A stretch of DNA of 7,258 nucleotides from assembly GCA_018266965.1 (NCBI GenBank), contig JAFDZJ010000450.1, positions 1-7,258 of the forward strand, written 5' to 3'. Shown in pieces: positions 6,006 through 7,258 of this stretch (the first letter of the stretch is position 1; every line of letters begins with the position of its first letter). Both the position numbers and the translations under genes were made by a program. The notes below the pieces were generated by a model. The model was not told the DNA's origin. It did not search any database and was given only the letters and a program-made list of their open reading frames with translations. This DNA comes from Bacteroidota bacterium. GTDB taxonomy: Bacteria; Bacteroidota; Bacteroidia; Flavobacteriales; Weeksellaceae.

Positions 6006-7258
6006 ATCTAACGATTGATAAATAGAATTATTGCTCACAAATTCCGGAACAATGTATTTTAGATGCCTTACTACTTCCATTTTATCTTTTCTAATGGCTG
6101 CTTTTATGATATTTTTGGTCATATCATCTATCTCGGAAAACACTCTACAAGGATCTTTGGAAATAAGGATTTTTTTGTTGATGGTAGGTATTGTTGTCGT
6201 AATGTCGCTTAATAGTTCTTCATATAATTTCTCGCCTGGTCTCAATCCTGTATAAACTATCGGAATATCCAAATGGGGTTCCAATCCATAGAGTTTTATC
6301 ATTCGGGTTGCCAAATCCAAAATTTTTACAGGTTTGCCCATATCGAAAACATATATTTCTCCACCTTTTCCCATGGTACCCGCCTGTAAAACCAACTCAC
6401 AAGCTTCTGGTATGGTCATAAAATATCTTACAATATCGGGATGGGTAATAGTAACCGGACCACCATTTTCTATTTGTTTTTTGAAATGAGGGATTACCGA
6501 GCCATTGGAACCTAGTACATTTCCAAATCGGGTAGTAATAAATTTTGTGCCATTGCAATCTTCATTCTGTAAAGCCTGTACAAATAATTCGGCAACTCTT
6601 TTGGAAGCACCCATCACATTGGTTGGATTAACCGCTTTGTCCGTGGACACCATTACAAATGTACTGACATTGTACTGACAAGCAAACGAGGACAACAACT
6701 TTGTCCCTAATACATTAACATAGATAGACTCATGGGGATTTTCTTCTATCATAGGGACATGCTTGTAGGCAGCAGCATGATATACCACATCAAATTGATA
6801 TTTTTTGAAAACATCATCCATTTTATATTTATTGGAAATATCCGCTAATACAAATCTAAAATCAATATGCGGGAAAGATTGTTTCATTTCCAGTTCCAAC
6901 GAATACAAAGGTGTTTCCGCCTGATCCAATACAACTACCAATGCAGGATTGTACTTGGCAACTTGTCTTACAATTTCGCTACCTATAGAACCTGCTCCTC
7001 CTGTTACCAGAATTTTTTTATTATTCAATTGCAGTTCTACATCAGTTTTGTCCATAGATATACTTTCTCTATTCAACAAATCTTCGATTTGTATTTTTTG
7101 AAAACCATTGGAAATGTTTTTATTTTTTAATTTTTCTATCGAAGGAGCTTTTAACATTTTAAGGTCTAACTCCATCAAAAAAGAAACCCAAGTATTCAGT
7201 TCGGATCTTGTTAGACTATCCTTGTTGATGAGTACATATTCTATATCATTCTCTATTA
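6003..7258 (-). CDS. capD: CapD/WbpM-type nucleotide-sugar 4,6-dehydratase, C-terminal 417 residues (5' end cut by window edge)
   Basis: Extended SDR enzyme likely to convert UDP-GlcNAc (or a related UDP-sugar) to its 4-keto-6-deoxy form, the first step toward sugars such as QuiNAc or FucNAc. A TTG at 7178 and an ATG at 7175 lie in frame, but reading stays open to base 7258. The extra upstream residues (IEYVLINKDSLTRSELN...) look like the end of the N-terminal cofactor-like domain of the long, membrane-anchored form (about 600-650 residues), so the real start is outside. Counting visible residues from base 7256, the landmarks are IQIEDLLNRESI near 55-66, NAD-binding TGGAGSIG at 85-92, HAAAYKHVPM at 160-169, STDK at 204-207, NVMGASK at 213-219 and GLRPGEKLYEEL at 337-348. 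The catalytic Tyr position is Met215, giving the S-M-K triad known for WbpM rather than S-Y-K. Stop TAA is at 6005-6003. Confidence 0.95.
   Translation of the reverse strand, partial: IENDIEYVLINKDSLTRSELNTWVSFLMELDLKMLKAPSIEKLKNKNISNGFQKIQIEDLLNRESISMDKTDVELQLNNKKILVTGGAGSIGSEIVRQVAKYNPALVVVLDQAETPLYSLELEMKQSFPHIDFRFVLADISNKYKMDDVFKKYQFDVVYHAAAYKHVPMIEENPHESIYVNVLGTKLLSSFACQYNVSTFVMVSTDKAVNPTNVMGASKRVAELFVQALQNEDCNGTKFITTRFGNVLGSNGSVIPHFKKQIENGGPVTITHPDIVRYFMTIPEACELVLQAGTMGKGGEIYVFDMGKPVKILDLATRMIKLYGLEPHLDIPIVYTGLRPGEKLYEELLSDITTTIPTINKKILISKDPCRVFSEIDDMTKNIIKAAIRKDKMEVVRHLKYIVPEFVSNNSIYQSLD

Noticed and set aside
7173..7178. TTG or ATG near 7175 as the true start of the dehydratase gene
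   Set aside because: The frame continues open upstream to the window edge with sequence typical of the N-terminal half of long CapD/WbpM proteins, so the gene is cut by the edge.
1..7258. tRNA, rRNA, CRISPR array, insertion sequence or attachment site
   Set aside because: No cloverleaf, spaced repeat array, transposase sequence or terminal inverted repeat was seen on either strand.

Overview
The window is part of a capsule or exopolysaccharide biosynthesis locus, almost certainly from a member of the Bacteroidota. A Flavobacteriia of the Weeksellaceae type (Chryseobacterium, Elizabethkingia or Riemerella relatives) fits best. The reasons are the low G+C by eye, the lack of Shine-Dalgarno sequences with A/T-rich leaders instead, TAnnTTTG-type promoter boxes, and the order long CapD/WbpM-type dehydratase, Wza-like lipoprotein, fused Wzc-like kinase. 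The genus is inference.

All six protein genes lie on the minus strand, so the locus reads from high to low coordinates. First comes a UDP-sugar 4,6-dehydratase of the membrane-anchored CapD/WbpM type (7258-6003), cut by the window edge at its N-terminus. A 157-bp gap follows (6002-5846), the only sizeable non-coding stretch. It holds a 15-bp direct repeat, a 14-bp palindrome, two TAnnTTTG boxes and an inverted repeat. Then come a Wza-like outer-membrane export lipoprotein (5845-5036), a Wzc-like chain-length regulator and tyrosine autokinase (4997-2637), a Wzx-type flippase (2624-1329), an EpsG-type Wzy polymerase (1316-237), and the start of a family 2 glycosyltransferase (240-1), cut by the left edge.

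Together these genes describe a Wzx/Wzy-dependent pathway. CapD makes a 4-keto-6-deoxy sugar nucleotide precursor. Glycosyltransferases build a lipid-linked repeat unit, Wzx flips it and Wzy polymerises it. Wzc controls chain length through phosphorylation and works with Wza to export the chain. From wza onward the genes are tightly packed (gaps of 38, 12 and 12 bp, then an ATGA overlap), which suggests one transcript. The gap before wza is the best place for a promoter.

I found no RNA gene, mobile element, CRISPR array or system that looks wholly new. The items most worth a second look are the repeat-bearing capD-wza gap, an altered oligomerisation motif and sparse tyrosine tail in the kinase, and the absence of a phosphatase gene between wza and wzc.
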